Shown one piece after another: positions 26,784 to 37,780 of a stretch of DNA of 64,000 nt; positions within the stretch are counted from its first letter, which is position 1; each line of letters opens with the position of its first letter. A program made the position numbers and the translations under genes. The stretch comes from Garcia nutans. Taxonomy: Eukaryota > Streptophyta > Magnoliopsida > Malpighiales > Euphorbiaceae. The stretch covers positions 62,484,501 to 62,548,500 of the forward strand of contig CANTUV010000011.1 of NCBI GenBank assembly GCA_947685225.1, read 5' to 3'. The notes under the pieces were generated by a model that was not told the origin of the DNA, searched no databases, and saw only the letters and a list, made by a program, of their open reading frames with translations.

Positions 26784-28059
26784 AGTCAACATTCACTGTG
26801 AGAATATGAAAGAATGCCTTTAAACTCATTTGAAAAAAATATATATAATTATTATTGATGGAGATAGAGAATTTAGGATCAAACATTAAAATTTAAATCT
26901 CACTAACATTAAATGCTTTAGTTAAAAAAAATAAAGAGAAAAAAAAAAAGAAATTACTCTAAATTTTAGGATTATAAGTTGTATTAGAAGTTTATTATAT
27001 ATTTGTATTATATATTAATATAAATTTTAAATATAATTTAAATATAAATTATAATTAATATAAATTTTAAATATAAATTATTATTAATATAAATTTTAAA
27101 TATAAATTATTATTAATATAAATTTTAAATATAAATTATAATTAATATAAATTTATAAATTTTAAATATTTTTAAATATAAATTATAATTAATATAAATT
27201 TTATCAATATATTTATATTATATATACATATATTTTTTACTAATATTATATATATTATTACATTTTTTTATTTTTTATATACCATTATCTATTTTATATA
27301 CTATATAGAAATTACTCTAAATTATAATAATTATATTATTATATAATATATTATTATTTTATTCAAAAATAGTTTATTTAAATAATAAAAAATTTATTAA
27401 TTTTATCTAATTAGTAAATTATTTTAATTATTTTATTAAATTAATTATTAATTAATTTAAATGTAATCCTTTATGAATTTTAAAAATTATTTTTTAAATT
27501 AAATATTAAAAATTAAATAATTTTTATGACTTAAATAGCTTAATCTTTTATATTTTATATCAAATAACCTTTTTGAATTTAAAATATAATATATAAAAAG
27601 AAAATAGAATAGAAAAAATAAATAGAAAATAAAATAATTTTTAAAAAATTTATATTAACAATTATATATTATGACATTAACTTTTTTTCTTTATTATTAA
27701 GTTTTAATATTAAAATATAATATACACTCAATATTTATTTCATATTAATTGTATTATATATTTTATTTTTATATCTTTTAAAGATTTTCTAATGTATTTA
27801 TATTTTAAAATTATTTTAATCATAATTTTATTATATAAATAATTATTTAATAGATTATTTAAAAATATAAAATTATTTTATATTAAAAATATTATGTAGA
27901 TTAAATGGTTCGTATCCAATTGTATGATATATATATAACTTATTTAAATAAAGGTGTTGTACTTATTATATTTATGTTATCCATTTTATTTTATGTCATA
28001 TCTATATTGATACATTAATAAATAAAATTGTTTTTATGTTGATCTTAAGCGTGTGATTA
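26172..28059. other. Very AT-rich intergenic stretch with simple repeats
   Basis: Contains an AT microsatellite at about 26750-26780, the short tandem array listed separately, and no recognisable exon. Confidence 0.5.
27010..27200. repeat. AT-only tandem repeat, period about 29 bp
   Basis: The unit, roughly TAATATAAATTTTAAATATAA followed by ATTATTAT or ATTATAAT, repeats about five to six times, with one truncated or expanded copy near 27150. It has no G or C, so it probably arose by replication slippage. Confidence 0.7.
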
Positions 28060-28390
28060 GAATGTATCCGATGGATATTGAAGTTCTCTCTCTCTTTGTA
28101 GAGTTTTTCTTTCACCGCGTTGAATCCTTAGCTCTTTCCCTTTCTATTTCACTCATGAGTTTACCATATCCCTCTTTCTCCTAGTGTATCTTCGCTTTTA
28201 ATGCAATATCTTTGTTTGATTTCTCTTAAAATCTCTTTTTTCTTTTGCTATCTAGCCTTACTCATTTTATTTGATTTCCCTTTTTTTTCCCTTCTCCACT
28301 ATCCTAAACTCTCTCTCTTTCTCTCATTTTTTCATCCATGACCCTGGATATGGACAACTCACAAGAAATGTTATAAGATCTTATTGCCAA

Positions 28391-29210
28391 AATGAGTGCT
28401 TTAGCCTGTTCAAATATCACATTCGATCTCCAGCCTGACACTAGTGATTTCTCTGATCCACCAACTGTCTTTTTAGCTGAAAAATTATGTAGTCAGAAAT
28501 CTTTTTCTCCCCACATGATAAAATCAATGGTACAAAAAGCCAGCGTATGCCAAAAGGTTTCAGTGTGCAAAAAAATGACTGGAATGTATTTGCTATGAAA
28601 TTCCTTGATAGAGAAGAAGCTCAATGGGTTTTAGATACTGGCCCTTGGAATGTCTCAAATGCTTTATTTGCCATTAAAGAATGGAATGCAGAAATAACAA
28701 TTGACAAGGTGAATTTTTATAAAGTTGCATTTTGGATACAGGTTAGTAATCTTCCATCTGCTCTTATGACTAGAGCAAATGCTTGAAAAATTGGGGATTT
28801 GTTTGCTGAATTAATTGATGCAGAGGCTAGTGCTCATTCTTTCGGTTAAAGGTCTGGATAGATACTGAGAAACCCCTGCTAACGGGTTTTTATAACCAAA
28901 ATGATGATAAAAATCCAGAATGAGTGTCATTTAGATATGAGAAGCTTGGTGGTTTTTGCTTTAACTGTGGTCGGATAGGCCATTTAGCAAGATATTGTAT
29001 TAAAAAGATTGCAGGTGAAACTTCAAATAATACAAATTGTTCATTTGGTCCCTGGTTAAGAGCAACTGGACATGAAAACCCCGTCATTAGAGACATCCCT
29101 GGGTTAAGGCTAAATCGAAATGTTGATCGTTCTCCAAGACAGAGAGTTAATCCAATTCTAGTATCTATTTTTGGCCAAAAGACACAAAAGGAGGTTGGTC
29201 AAAGTTCTTA
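28391..29210 (+). pseudogene. LINE ORF1 remnant (DUF4283 and CCHC zinc knuckle)
   Basis: From MSALACSNITFDLQ the frame runs to about 28550, then shifts and continues as KNDWNVFAMKFLDREEAQWV..GPW, the DUF4283 pattern found in plant LINE ORF1 and related proteins. After stops at about 28783 and 28846 the frame resumes with GGFCFNCGRIGHLARYC (about 28951-28998), a C-x2-C-x4-H-x4-C nucleic-acid-binding knuckle. It once coded for the RNA-binding chaperone of the element; it is now broken by at least one shift and several stops. Confidence 0.75.
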
Positions 29211-29589
29211 ACAAGGTAAAAAAAAAAAGAAACCCCATAGTTTGTTGGGGAGTTTCTAGTCCAATAAATTAAAACTTTGTTCCTTATGAGAAAAATCTAG
29301 TCACGTGTCCAACCCCGTTGCCCTTATCCGCCATCTCCTCGCATGACTTCCCTTTTAGAGCCCAACAAACGTCCCGTCATTTCTCTAGAGACCAACCTGC
29401 CCCCATTTTCCAATCCTCTCATGATCTTACCAAATAAAACATTTTGCTCGACAACTCATTCATCCCTATTTGATGATCCTTACTCTCCTAACAACCTATT
29501 CCCATCCCAACCACTGCCTAAATTGAAAGCATATGCTCTTAAATTATATATGATAGGGTGGAATGAATTTTTCTTGAGGAAGTATTAAA

Positions 29590-31975
29590 AGCAATGGATT
29601 TTAACTCTAGAGCCACTTCATTACTAATGAATTGTGTTATAACTGTTTCTTATCAGATTTTGGTGAATGGTGAAATAATTGATTGTATTAAACCATCAAG
29701 AGGATTAAGGTAAATGGATCTTCTTTCCCCTTATCTCTTTCTCTTTATTTCTAATGCTTTATCTCTATTGTTGATCGATGCTTTTAATTCTAATCTGATT
29801 AAAGGATTTAATTTAATTAGAGGAGCTCCTAATTTATCTCATCTCTTATATACTAATGACACTTTGATTTGTGGTGAGGCATCCATTATAGAAGTGTAAA
29901 AAATTCAACATCTACTCACTGTATATGCTAAGGCCTCTGGCCAATCTATTAATCTTAACAAATCATGTATAGTGTTCAGCAAGAATACCCCTGACAATAT
30001 AAAAAGGGCCATTATCCAACACTTAGGGGTTAAGGAGATGAAATGTGAGGATAAATATATGAGAATTCCTTCTTATTGGGGAAATTCAAAAATTGAATCC
30101 TTTGCTTTTCTAATAGATAGATTAATAGCAAAAGCACAATCTTGGAGAAATAATCTCCTATCTTATGTTGGCAAAGATGTCCTCATTAAGTCAATTATGC
30201 AGGCCATTCCAACCCACATTATGAGTTGTTTTCTAATGCCTAAAACCTTTAGTAAAAAGCTTAATAGTATAGTGAGTCAGTTTTGGTGGGCACAAAATAA
30301 TAAAGACAGAGGTGTCGCTTGGAAAGACTGGAGAACTGTAGCTACTTCCAAATTTAAAGGGGGACTTGGTTTTAAAGATTTTGAAATATTCAATTTTGCT
30401 CTTTTAAAGCTTAATAGTATAGTGAGTCAATTTTGGTGGGCACAAAGCAACAAAGACAGAGGTGTCGCTTGGAAAGACTAGAGAACTGTAGCTACTTCCA
30501 AATTTAAAGGGGGACTTGGTTTTAAAGATTTTAAAATATTCAATTTTGCCCTTTTGGTAAAGCAGCGCTGAAAATTATTTCAAAATGCATCTAATTTGTG
30601 GTGTAGATATATGAAATTGTTATATTTTTCAAATTGCTCATTTCAGGATGCAAAAATGGGACATAGACCTTCTTGGGAATGGCGGAGCATAGTGAAAACA
30701 AGAAATATGATTCAAGGGAGGGTATCAGATGGTTGGTTAGGGATGGCAAACACATCAAAATTTAGGAGGATAATTGGGTTTCTGATTTACCAAAATTCAG
30801 AATCTACTCTCAAAAATTGGCTAACTGTCATTTTCATTTTGTTGCTGATTTAATTACTAATGATGGGAGCTGGAAGAAGCATATTCTAGATCAACTTTTA
30901 ATTCTATAGAAGTTGAAGCCATTTTGAAAATCCCTATTTGTAATTTAAATGGCAATGACAAGGTGATTTGGGGTTATGATAAATATGACAAACTCTCTAC
31001 CAAATATGTTTATAGGTTTCTATGTGACAATAGAGTAGTTTCTACTACTAATCAAGAGAGCTCTTCTCTGTATAACATTTCTGTATGGAAAAATACCTAA
31101 AATTCAGAACTTTATATGACGTTTATGTGTTAATGTTATTCCTAACCTAACCAATCTGCATAGAAGGAGCCTAACTTCATCTAAAGTATGTTCCATTTGT
31201 GGTGAAACAGACGAAACTGTCATACACTTGTTGTTTGAATGTCATCATGCAAGAGCAGTTTGGCTCGCCTTTAATCTGGGTATTTCTCCTTTTGAGTTAA
31301 ATACACATTTCTTTATTCACTAGTGGACATATGCTATTAACATATCTAAATTTTCTCATAATTGTTTGTTCTTGGATAGAATTGCTTCTCTCTATTGGCA
31401 AGTATGGAAAGCTAGAAATGAGGCATGTTTTAGTGGCATTATTTCGGATCCTCTCCTCACCGTTAGAAGAGCAAATGCCTTAGTTCAAGATCTAATTATA
31501 GCTAGAGAGTTAGAAGTTGATCAATCTGTAACTGGCCAGCCTCAATCTCTTCCTATTCCAGCTAGCAGTTAGATCGGGCCTCTTTATTGGTCCCCTCCAC
31601 CTCAAGGCTAGATTAAAATTAATCGAGATGCTAACTTTAGCCCCAAAAATGCCATGGCAGGGGCGGCAACCATTTCAGATCAGCTGAAGGTTCTTTTGTG
31701 GATGATTTTACTTGTCTTATCAAGTCATTTTCTGCTCTTCAAAAAATAAAGCTCAAATTATTTTGATAGCAGTACAGAGGTTTATTCAGTTTTATTTATA
31801 TTTTTGTATATTTGAATCAGATTATTGGACAGTTATACATGCTATTAATACTAATGAGATTTATACCGTAGAAATTGATACTATTGGTAGGCAGATAAAA
31901 ATTTTGGCTGCTCCTTTTAGAATTTCATTTTTATTTTTGTCAAAAGAAATGAAAATCAAATTGCAGATTGGATAG
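29590..31975 (+). pseudogene. LINE ORF2 remnant (reverse transcriptase, zf-RVT, RNase H)
   Basis: Begins inside the reverse transcriptase palm. The QGDPLSPYLF motif is broken by a TAA and reads MDLLSPYLFLF (about 29714); the catalytic YADD reads YTND (29849-29860), so both its first acidic-site context and activity are lost. The thumb region (SWRNNLLSYVGKDVLIKSI) is open at 29972-30481. A zf-RVT domain follows with CSICGETDETVIHLLFEC (about 31190), then a WKARNE segment and a weak RNase H start (KINRDANF) near 31610. Several stops interrupt it. The 5' endonuclease is absent. Confidence 0.8.
30257..30556 (+). repeat. 150-bp tandem duplication inside LINE ORF2
   Basis: Two copies, about 30257-30406 and 30407-30556, have an exact 150-base offset. 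Both contain CTTAATAGTATAGTGAGTCA and GACAGAGGTGTCGCTTGG. The period is 50 codons, so the frame runs on and the LNSIVSQFWWAQ block appears twice in one open frame. The second copy has a TAG where the first reads W (TGG). The copies differ at only a few sites, so this is younger than the general decay. Confidence 0.85.
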
Positions 31976-32178
31976 CTTATGCTTTTTTTAAGAAGTCTTT
32001 TAGGGTTTACTGGATTTTGAACTCACCTTCACAGCTTAGAAATTTGCTATTCTAGGATTATAATTCTTCTTTTTAACATTTATTTACTAATATATGCAGT
32101 GTTTATTGTTAAAAAAAAAAGGAATGTGTCCGGCAGCAAGTCTGACTCAGGATCACGGAATTTATCGCACAACCATAT

Positions 32179-34030
32179 CAAAGGCGGAGATAAAGGGGGT
32201 CCCATGGGGCCCTGTTCCCCCCTCAGTTAAAAATAAAATTTTTTTAGGTATATTTGAGAATGAATATTACATTGGTTGAGATGGAACAGCTTGGCCTTAC
32301 TATGTGAGAGCACGCAACTTCGATCCACGCTCCCAACATTTTTCATCATTTTTTTTCCAATCTTTAAAACTGGGCCTTTTAATCAAGCCCATTACAAACA
32401 AACAAGATTTGTCAATGACTCTGCCCATTACAAACAAACAAGAATAACTTAATTGTGACTCTTTCTCTTCTTTCTCACGTTTCTTCTTCGTTAATTCCTT
32501 TTTCTTTCTTTTTTTTTTCAGATAACAGTTTCTTCCTTTTTCAATTTCATTCTTTCACCGATTGGCACCAGCAAGGCAGCGGCAACAAGTTAAGAATAGG
32601 TACACCACTTACTTTTAATCTCATATTTATTTTGTTGTAATTTTTTTATCTTGCTAAAATGAATTGAAATTTGAAAAATAATGAATTAAGAAATTGGCTT
32701 GAATACTTGAGGACATTATAAATTTGAAATGTTTAATTTGATTTTGTAGTATGAAGTTTTTTTTTTTTTGTTGAGAAAAGTAGTATGAAGTTAAATTGAA
32801 ATTATTATTTTTTTGTAGTTTATAATCTGGAATTTTTTTATTTCTTTTATAATTTGATATTTTTAATGTTTAGTATTTGATAAATTGAAATGGCTACTAT
32901 ATATCTATTGACTATTGTGATTGAATTATTTTTCTTATTCTTTGTAGTTATATGGAGCGATATTTTAAAAAATTAAGACCAAGTAGTGAAGAGTCGCCAT
33001 CAGTTAATCAAAATATTCAATCGACTCAACCACATAAGGAAGCAATTGTTCAACCGGTACCACCAAAAGAACCTACTATTCAACAACATGAGATTGATAT
33101 AGAAAATATTCCTTCTCAAGTTTTACAAAAGAGTGATCAAAATATTGTGAATGCTATGAATTTGGTAAAAGTGTCAAAACTCCGTTTGCAGGATGTTAGA
33201 GATAATGGTTGGGAGGATTTATTGAAAGAAGTGTTTGAATTTTGTGCTAAAAATGAAATTAGTGTGATAAATATGGACGAGCATGTTTTTGTTCCAAGAT
33301 CAAAGCGGGGAATGGAACCAATGACAAATCTCCATCATTATCGAGTTGAGCTTTTTTATTCAGTAATTGATATGCAACTTCAAGAGTTGAATAGTCGATT
33401 TGATGAAGTTAATACAAAGTTGCTTTTGTGTATGGCTTGTCTTGATCCTAAAGATTCATTTTCTGCATTTGATGTGAGCAAATTAGTTGAACTTGCAAAG
33501 TTTTATCCCTCTGACTTTTCGCCAGTTGATTTAATTGAACTCCAATCTCAACTTCAGAACTTTATTGTTGATGTGCGTTTGGATAAGAAATTTTCTGAAT
33601 TGAAAGGAATTGGAGATCTCGCCAAAACTATGGTTGCTATAAAAAAGCATAAAGTTTTTCCTTTAGTGTATCTGTTAATCAAATTGGCATTGTTTTTACC
33701 AGTTGCTACAGCTACAGTGGAAAGAGCTTTCTCCGCAATGAAAATTATTAAGAGTTCACTTCGTAATAGTATGGGAGATGAGCTGCTAAATGATTGTTTA
33801 GTTACCTATATTGAAAGAGATGTATTTGCAAGTATTGACAATGAAACAATTATGAATAGATTTCAATCAATGAAAAATAGGCGAGGAATATTGTAATTTA
33901 ATGTTTTAAATTTTCTTTGTATCCAACATTTTTCTTGTTTTATTTATTTTATTATAAATGTTATTTTTGTAAATTATAAATTTTAAGTTGAATTGGACCC
34001 TCCTTATCTAAAATTCTGGCTACGCCACTA
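32179..34030 (+). mobile_element. hAT element (TTF/MYM-transposase type), internally deleted
   Basis: 1852 bp, flanked by a perfect 8-bp duplication AACCATAT (32171-32178 and 34031-34038), the size hAT elements make. The right end reads ..TTCTGGCTACGCCACTA, the mirror of the hAT end CAGTGGCGGAGCCAG. The left end, CAAAGGCGGAGATAAAG, is a decayed version, followed by the family's typical GGGGGTCCCATGGGGCCC region. It encodes one 314-residue protein in place of a ~750-800-residue transposase, so the central catalytic part is gone. Decayed terminal repeats and the deletion make it non-autonomous. Confidence 0.88.
32952..33896 (+). CDS. Internally deleted hAT transposase, C-terminal dimerisation domain kept
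   Basis: A single open frame of 314 residues. Residues 1-60, starting MERYFKKLRP and rich in Pro/Gln/Ser, match the disordered N-terminus of TTF-type hAT transposases. From about residue 60 it continues with SDQNIVNAMNLVKVSK and then the C-terminal half. The TTF zinc finger, DUF4371 and the first catalytic Asp residues are therefore missing, but the deletion is in frame. Residues about 237-290 (FPLVYLLIKLALFLPVATAT, then VERAFSAMKI) are the hAT C-terminal dimerisation motif, which looks intact. A likely leader intron runs from AATAG|GTACAC (about 32599) to TTTGTAG (32948), just before the ATG. No DNA cleavage activity is expected; it could still bind full-length relatives. Confidence 0.75.
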   Translation: MERYFKKLRPSSEESPSVNQNIQSTQPHKEAIVQPVPPKEPTIQQHEIDIENIPSQVLQKSDQNIVNAMNLVKVSKLRLQDVRDNGWEDLLKEVFEFCAKNEISVINMDEHVFVPRSKRGMEPMTNLHHYRVELFYSVIDMQLQELNSRFDEVNTKLLLCMACLDPKDSFSAFDVSKLVELAKFYPSDFSPVDLIELQSQLQNFIVDVRLDKKFSELKGIGDLAKTMVAIKKHKVFPLVYLLIKLALFLPVATATVERAFSAMKIIKSSLRNSMGDELLNDCLVTYIERDVFASIDNETIMNRFQSMKNRRGIL

Positions 34031-34038
34031 AACCATAT

Positions 34039-35410
34039 GCAGAGTAGTGATTCCTAGTCGTCAGATTAAAGATGTGAAAGCTACTACATATTTGACAGGA
34101 AGGGCGCGTACTGGATTGGGTCGAGATCCCGTTCCATTCCGTTGCTTTTTCTAACTTTAGCGTTACGGTTTTATTTCTCTTTCGCCAAAATTTTCTTTTC
34201 TGCATCTTGACAGACAAACGTGTTGGCTCTTGTAAGCCCGACAGATATTTATTTTTATTTTTTTATTTTAGGTTTTATGGTATTTTTTTGTGGTTTATTT
34301 TTTGCTATTGCTAAATTACACGTGTTGCCCTTTGCCATTGGGACCCATGCGCGTGCATGTCGAGTGTGCAGGCTAGCCTGGCATTCTGTATGTCAGTTTT
34401 GTTTTGTATTTTACAGTAGTATTTATTGTTTTTTTTTGACACTGTAGTATTTATTGTTATTTTCAACCGAGTCAGTTTTGTTTAATTTTTAACCCTTGCA
34501 ATTTTTTTTATGGAAAGGAATAAGTTTTATTTATTAAAATAAATTACATGATAAATATTAAATTTTATATTTTAAAATTCAATTTAGAAAATAATAATTT
34601 TATTACAAAAAATTATTTTAGTATTCCAGTTGTATACAAACTCTGACTGATAACTATATTATCTCTTCTGTTCAAAAAAAAACATATTATGTCATAATTC
34701 AACTCTTATATTTTCAAGATTATAAATATTTAATTTTTTTTATAAATATTTAATTTTTTCGGTTGAATTTTTTTAATGTTAATCTTTGACAAGGATAATA
34801 ATTATTTGAAAAGTTTAAAAAATAATTACTTTTAAAAATAACTATTGTAAAAAATAAAACAAACAAAAAAAAAATTTTAAAAATAAAGAGTACTTTTGTA
34901 TTATTAAAACAAACAAAACTGTGAAAAGGTAAAATAATGAGATTATTGTGGGGTCTTTATTCAGTTGGCGGCAGCTAAAACAATGAATAAAGGAAAACTT
35001 TAGCCTTGCAATTTTCATTTCATAATTTATTTTTACATTTTTGTTATTACATATTCTTTAAAACCATTAATTCAATTGTCATGCAAAACAATAGAAATTA
35101 CATAATTTTTAATTTTTAATTTTTAATTTTTAATTAAATGAAATAAAAAAAATTATAAATTTCACTTCTAATCAATTCAAACATAACTTTAATAAATTAC
35201 AAGCTACTAATAAAAAAAATTCACTAACGATATTATGTAAACCTTTTTTTACGAAATATAAGTTTATCTCTTGATTAAAAAATAAATAAATCTTCACTTT
35301 ATAAAATTCAAGAACAATTATACTAAAATTTAACAAAAAAAATATTACTAAATTTTTAAAAATATAATTTGAGAATTTATACACTGAAGAAAAAATAGTA
35401 TAATATAATA
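34039..35410. other. Intergenic, AT-rich
   Basis: No coding exon is supported. 34100-34220 is less AT-rich, on the flank of the hAT insertion. TTTTTAA repeats about four times at 35105-35135. Confidence 0.45.
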
Positions 35411-35418
35411 TTAAAGGG

Positions 35419-35609
35419 CAGTGGCGGAGCCAGCCCAGGGCTGGCATAGGCTTGAGCCACTCTCTGACCGGCAAATGTCTTTAGACAAGTCTCTAACTGG
35501 CTGGTGATCGGCGTTAATGGAGGTAAGCGGTGGCTGAACTGCTGGATCGCGTAAAAAATTGAACAGCTCTGTCAGTCCTCTCCTAACTCTCGGGCTAACT
35601 CTGCCACTG
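35419..35609. mobile_element. Short non-autonomous hAT element (MITE)
   Basis: 191 bp beginning CAGTGGCGGAGCCAG and ending CTAACTCTGCCACTG, an imperfect inverted repeat with the canonical hAT (Tip100-like) end. Flanks are TTAAAGGG (35411-35418) and TTAAAGGA (35610-35617), an 8-bp duplication with one mismatch. It is GC-richer than its surroundings and has no open frame. It shares the terminal motif with the larger hAT at 32.2-34.0 kb and could have been moved by a relative of it. Confidence 0.85.
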
Positions 35610-35854
35610 TTAAAGGAAGCATAAAAAATATTGATATCTCGATAACAAAATATAATATAGCCAATAAATGCATAATCTTAACAATATATTTAAACTAAAT
35701 ACTTTGACTTTAATATATATATTTTTTATATTATATAAAATAAGAACTGGTAAATACAAATTATAAAGCGGAAAAGAAGCAATAGTTGTATCATACACGT
35801 CACTTCAAAGAGAGTGGGGGATGTATACTATTAAGACCATTCGAATGTGGTAGG

Positions 35855-35932
35855 TGGTCCCATATAACACGTCAGATTGCAGACTTATGAATCCAAGCCA
35901 CGTGGTTTTGCCGGTTAGATGTCCACGTGTCA
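35855..35932. promoter_or_regulatory. G-box/ACGT motif cluster without an adjacent gene
   Basis: Two CACGTG cores, at 35899-35904 (in GCCACGTGG) and 35924-35929 (in TCCACGTGTC), lie 25 bases apart, with ACACGTCA-type words at about 35795 and 35868. In plants, repeated G-boxes/ABREs bind bZIP and bHLH factors and mark abscisic-acid- or light-responsive promoters. No gene was found within several kilobases, so this may be a remnant promoter, a distal element, or chance. Confidence 0.4.
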
Positions 35933-37752
35933 TTATATGATTTGTCTTCCCTTATTCGACGCAGGAATTCTGCTTCCATTTTCTTAAACAGAGTGAAAAC
36001 TTCTTACAACATAAAACTAAAAATTAATAAAATGTAAAAACTACACATTTGCGATGACCTTCCACAAATTCAGACCAGCAGGAGCCACTGTATTATAATT
36101 GTGCCATGCGATTATTGCTATTACTTATTACTATTTAAGTTTGAAATTTATTTTATTTATTTAAAACTGGGTTATCGAAAAATTTTAAAGTCATTTTCAT
36201 ATTCATCGTTTGATTTATTATCTTTTAAAATTTTAAATATTTTGTACTTTTATATATTTAAAAATAATTAAAAATAAATGTTGGATAATTTTTTTAAATT
36301 TTTAATTTTTAAATAATAATTTTATTTAATAAATTAAACAAAAAGCAACAATTTAAAAATTAATAAATAAGGTAATATAATACTTTTAAATATATTGATG
36401 AATAATATATTGAAACATAATATATTATAATACAATTGTTTAAGATATATTCTTCATTCTTTTTTTTATTGAATATATTATGATTGATAATTTGAATTTT
36501 TATATTAGTATCTAAAGATAAAAAAAAAATGATGACGGATCATATTGATTAAATAAAAAGTTTATTAAAAATATTATACAAATTAGTTCTTAAGAGAAAA
36601 ATAAAAGAAGTCAAGATAACAAACTAAATTTTATAATAATTACACGTCATCCAATATGATCAACTAAATACAAATCAAATTCAAATCAAATTTGGAGAAA
36701 TTAAAAACTTTAACCATTTTATAGGGTAAGATTGTAGAGTTCAGTGTGAAGTCCTATATTGCTGATTGTTTATAAAATTTTGTTACTATCATTTATTATT
36801 TTTTGGCTTATATAATTTTAAGTAAATTTATAATTTTTTAATTTAATAATCAATAACAACTCTATTTTTATTTAAATTATTTAATTTTTTTAATTTACTC
36901 TTTTGTAATATAATAAAAATAAGTTAATACTTTAATTTTTTATTTCATCAATGAGCCCTCAAATTAATTCAAAAGATATATTAATTAACATATTAAATGT
37001 ATTTTATTATTAATATTTTTATAATATTTAAATATTAAAAATTTTCAATAACTTATATATTTATATTTCTAATATCAATTCCTATATTCTAATTAATTGT
37101 ATTAATGCATAATGTTTTCTATTTATTTCTTCATTTAAAATAATATAAGATATATGCTAGGGATTTACTTGCTTTTAATATCTATTTGGGCTTCGAATTT
37201 GTTTTGTGTTCAATCCCAACTTGACTTTGTGGGAATGAATTTGCCTCTTTAGTTAAATAGTGAGTTCAAAATTTTTTATTATATGGTTTAAAGTTAGACT
37301 GATATATGATTTAAAAAAAATACTTATATATCATATATGATTAACTAATACGATATCTATATTTTTTAATTAAACTAGTTTGTTACTATAAGATTAGCTT
37401 AAACAAAATTTTAATTCTGATTAATTTTATGCCATGACATATTTATCAATTTTAATTAATGCTTTTGTCAACTTAATTAAAAAAAATTCATTAAAAAATC
37501 ATTTACCCTTATTTTTTTGGTCAATTTATTCCCGTTCCATTAAAATTTTAAAAATTATCTTAATACAAATTGTTTAAAGAAGAATCCATTATGATGCATA
37601 ATAAAAAACTATTATAACAAGGAAAAAAGTGAATTTAGACCACTAGAAAATAAAATTAACAAAGGGGATCCAATCTTAACTGATCTTTGCCAGTGTGCTT
37701 CCTCTTCTATATTCAGTTATTCTCAGCTATTTTTATATAAACAAACTTTTTT

Positions 37753-37780
37753 TCTTCTTCTTCTTCTTCTTCTTCTTCTT
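37753..37780. repeat. TTC microsatellite
   Basis: About nine to ten perfect TTC units, followed closely by an AG run at 37789-37800. This is a simple sequence repeat likely to vary in length. Confidence 0.85.

Larger units (their letters stand above)
28071..32121 (+). mobile_element. Decayed L1-type LINE retrotransposon
   Basis: About 4 kb, plus strand. It contains an ORF1 remnant with a CCHC knuckle, an ORF2 remnant with reverse transcriptase, zf-RVT and RNase H-like parts, and an A10 tail (32111-32120). GAATGTATCCG (28060-28070) and GAATGTGTCCG (32122-32132) flank it as a likely 11-bp target duplication with one transition. The whole endonuclease and the start of the reverse transcriptase appear lost between about 29.2 and 29.6 kb. 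Stops and frameshifts are frequent, so it cannot move by itself. Confidence 0.8.

Noticed and set aside
32094..32640. Short plus-strand frames near the hAT left end
   Set aside because: They lie across the LINE tail and hAT terminal region, without conserved residues.
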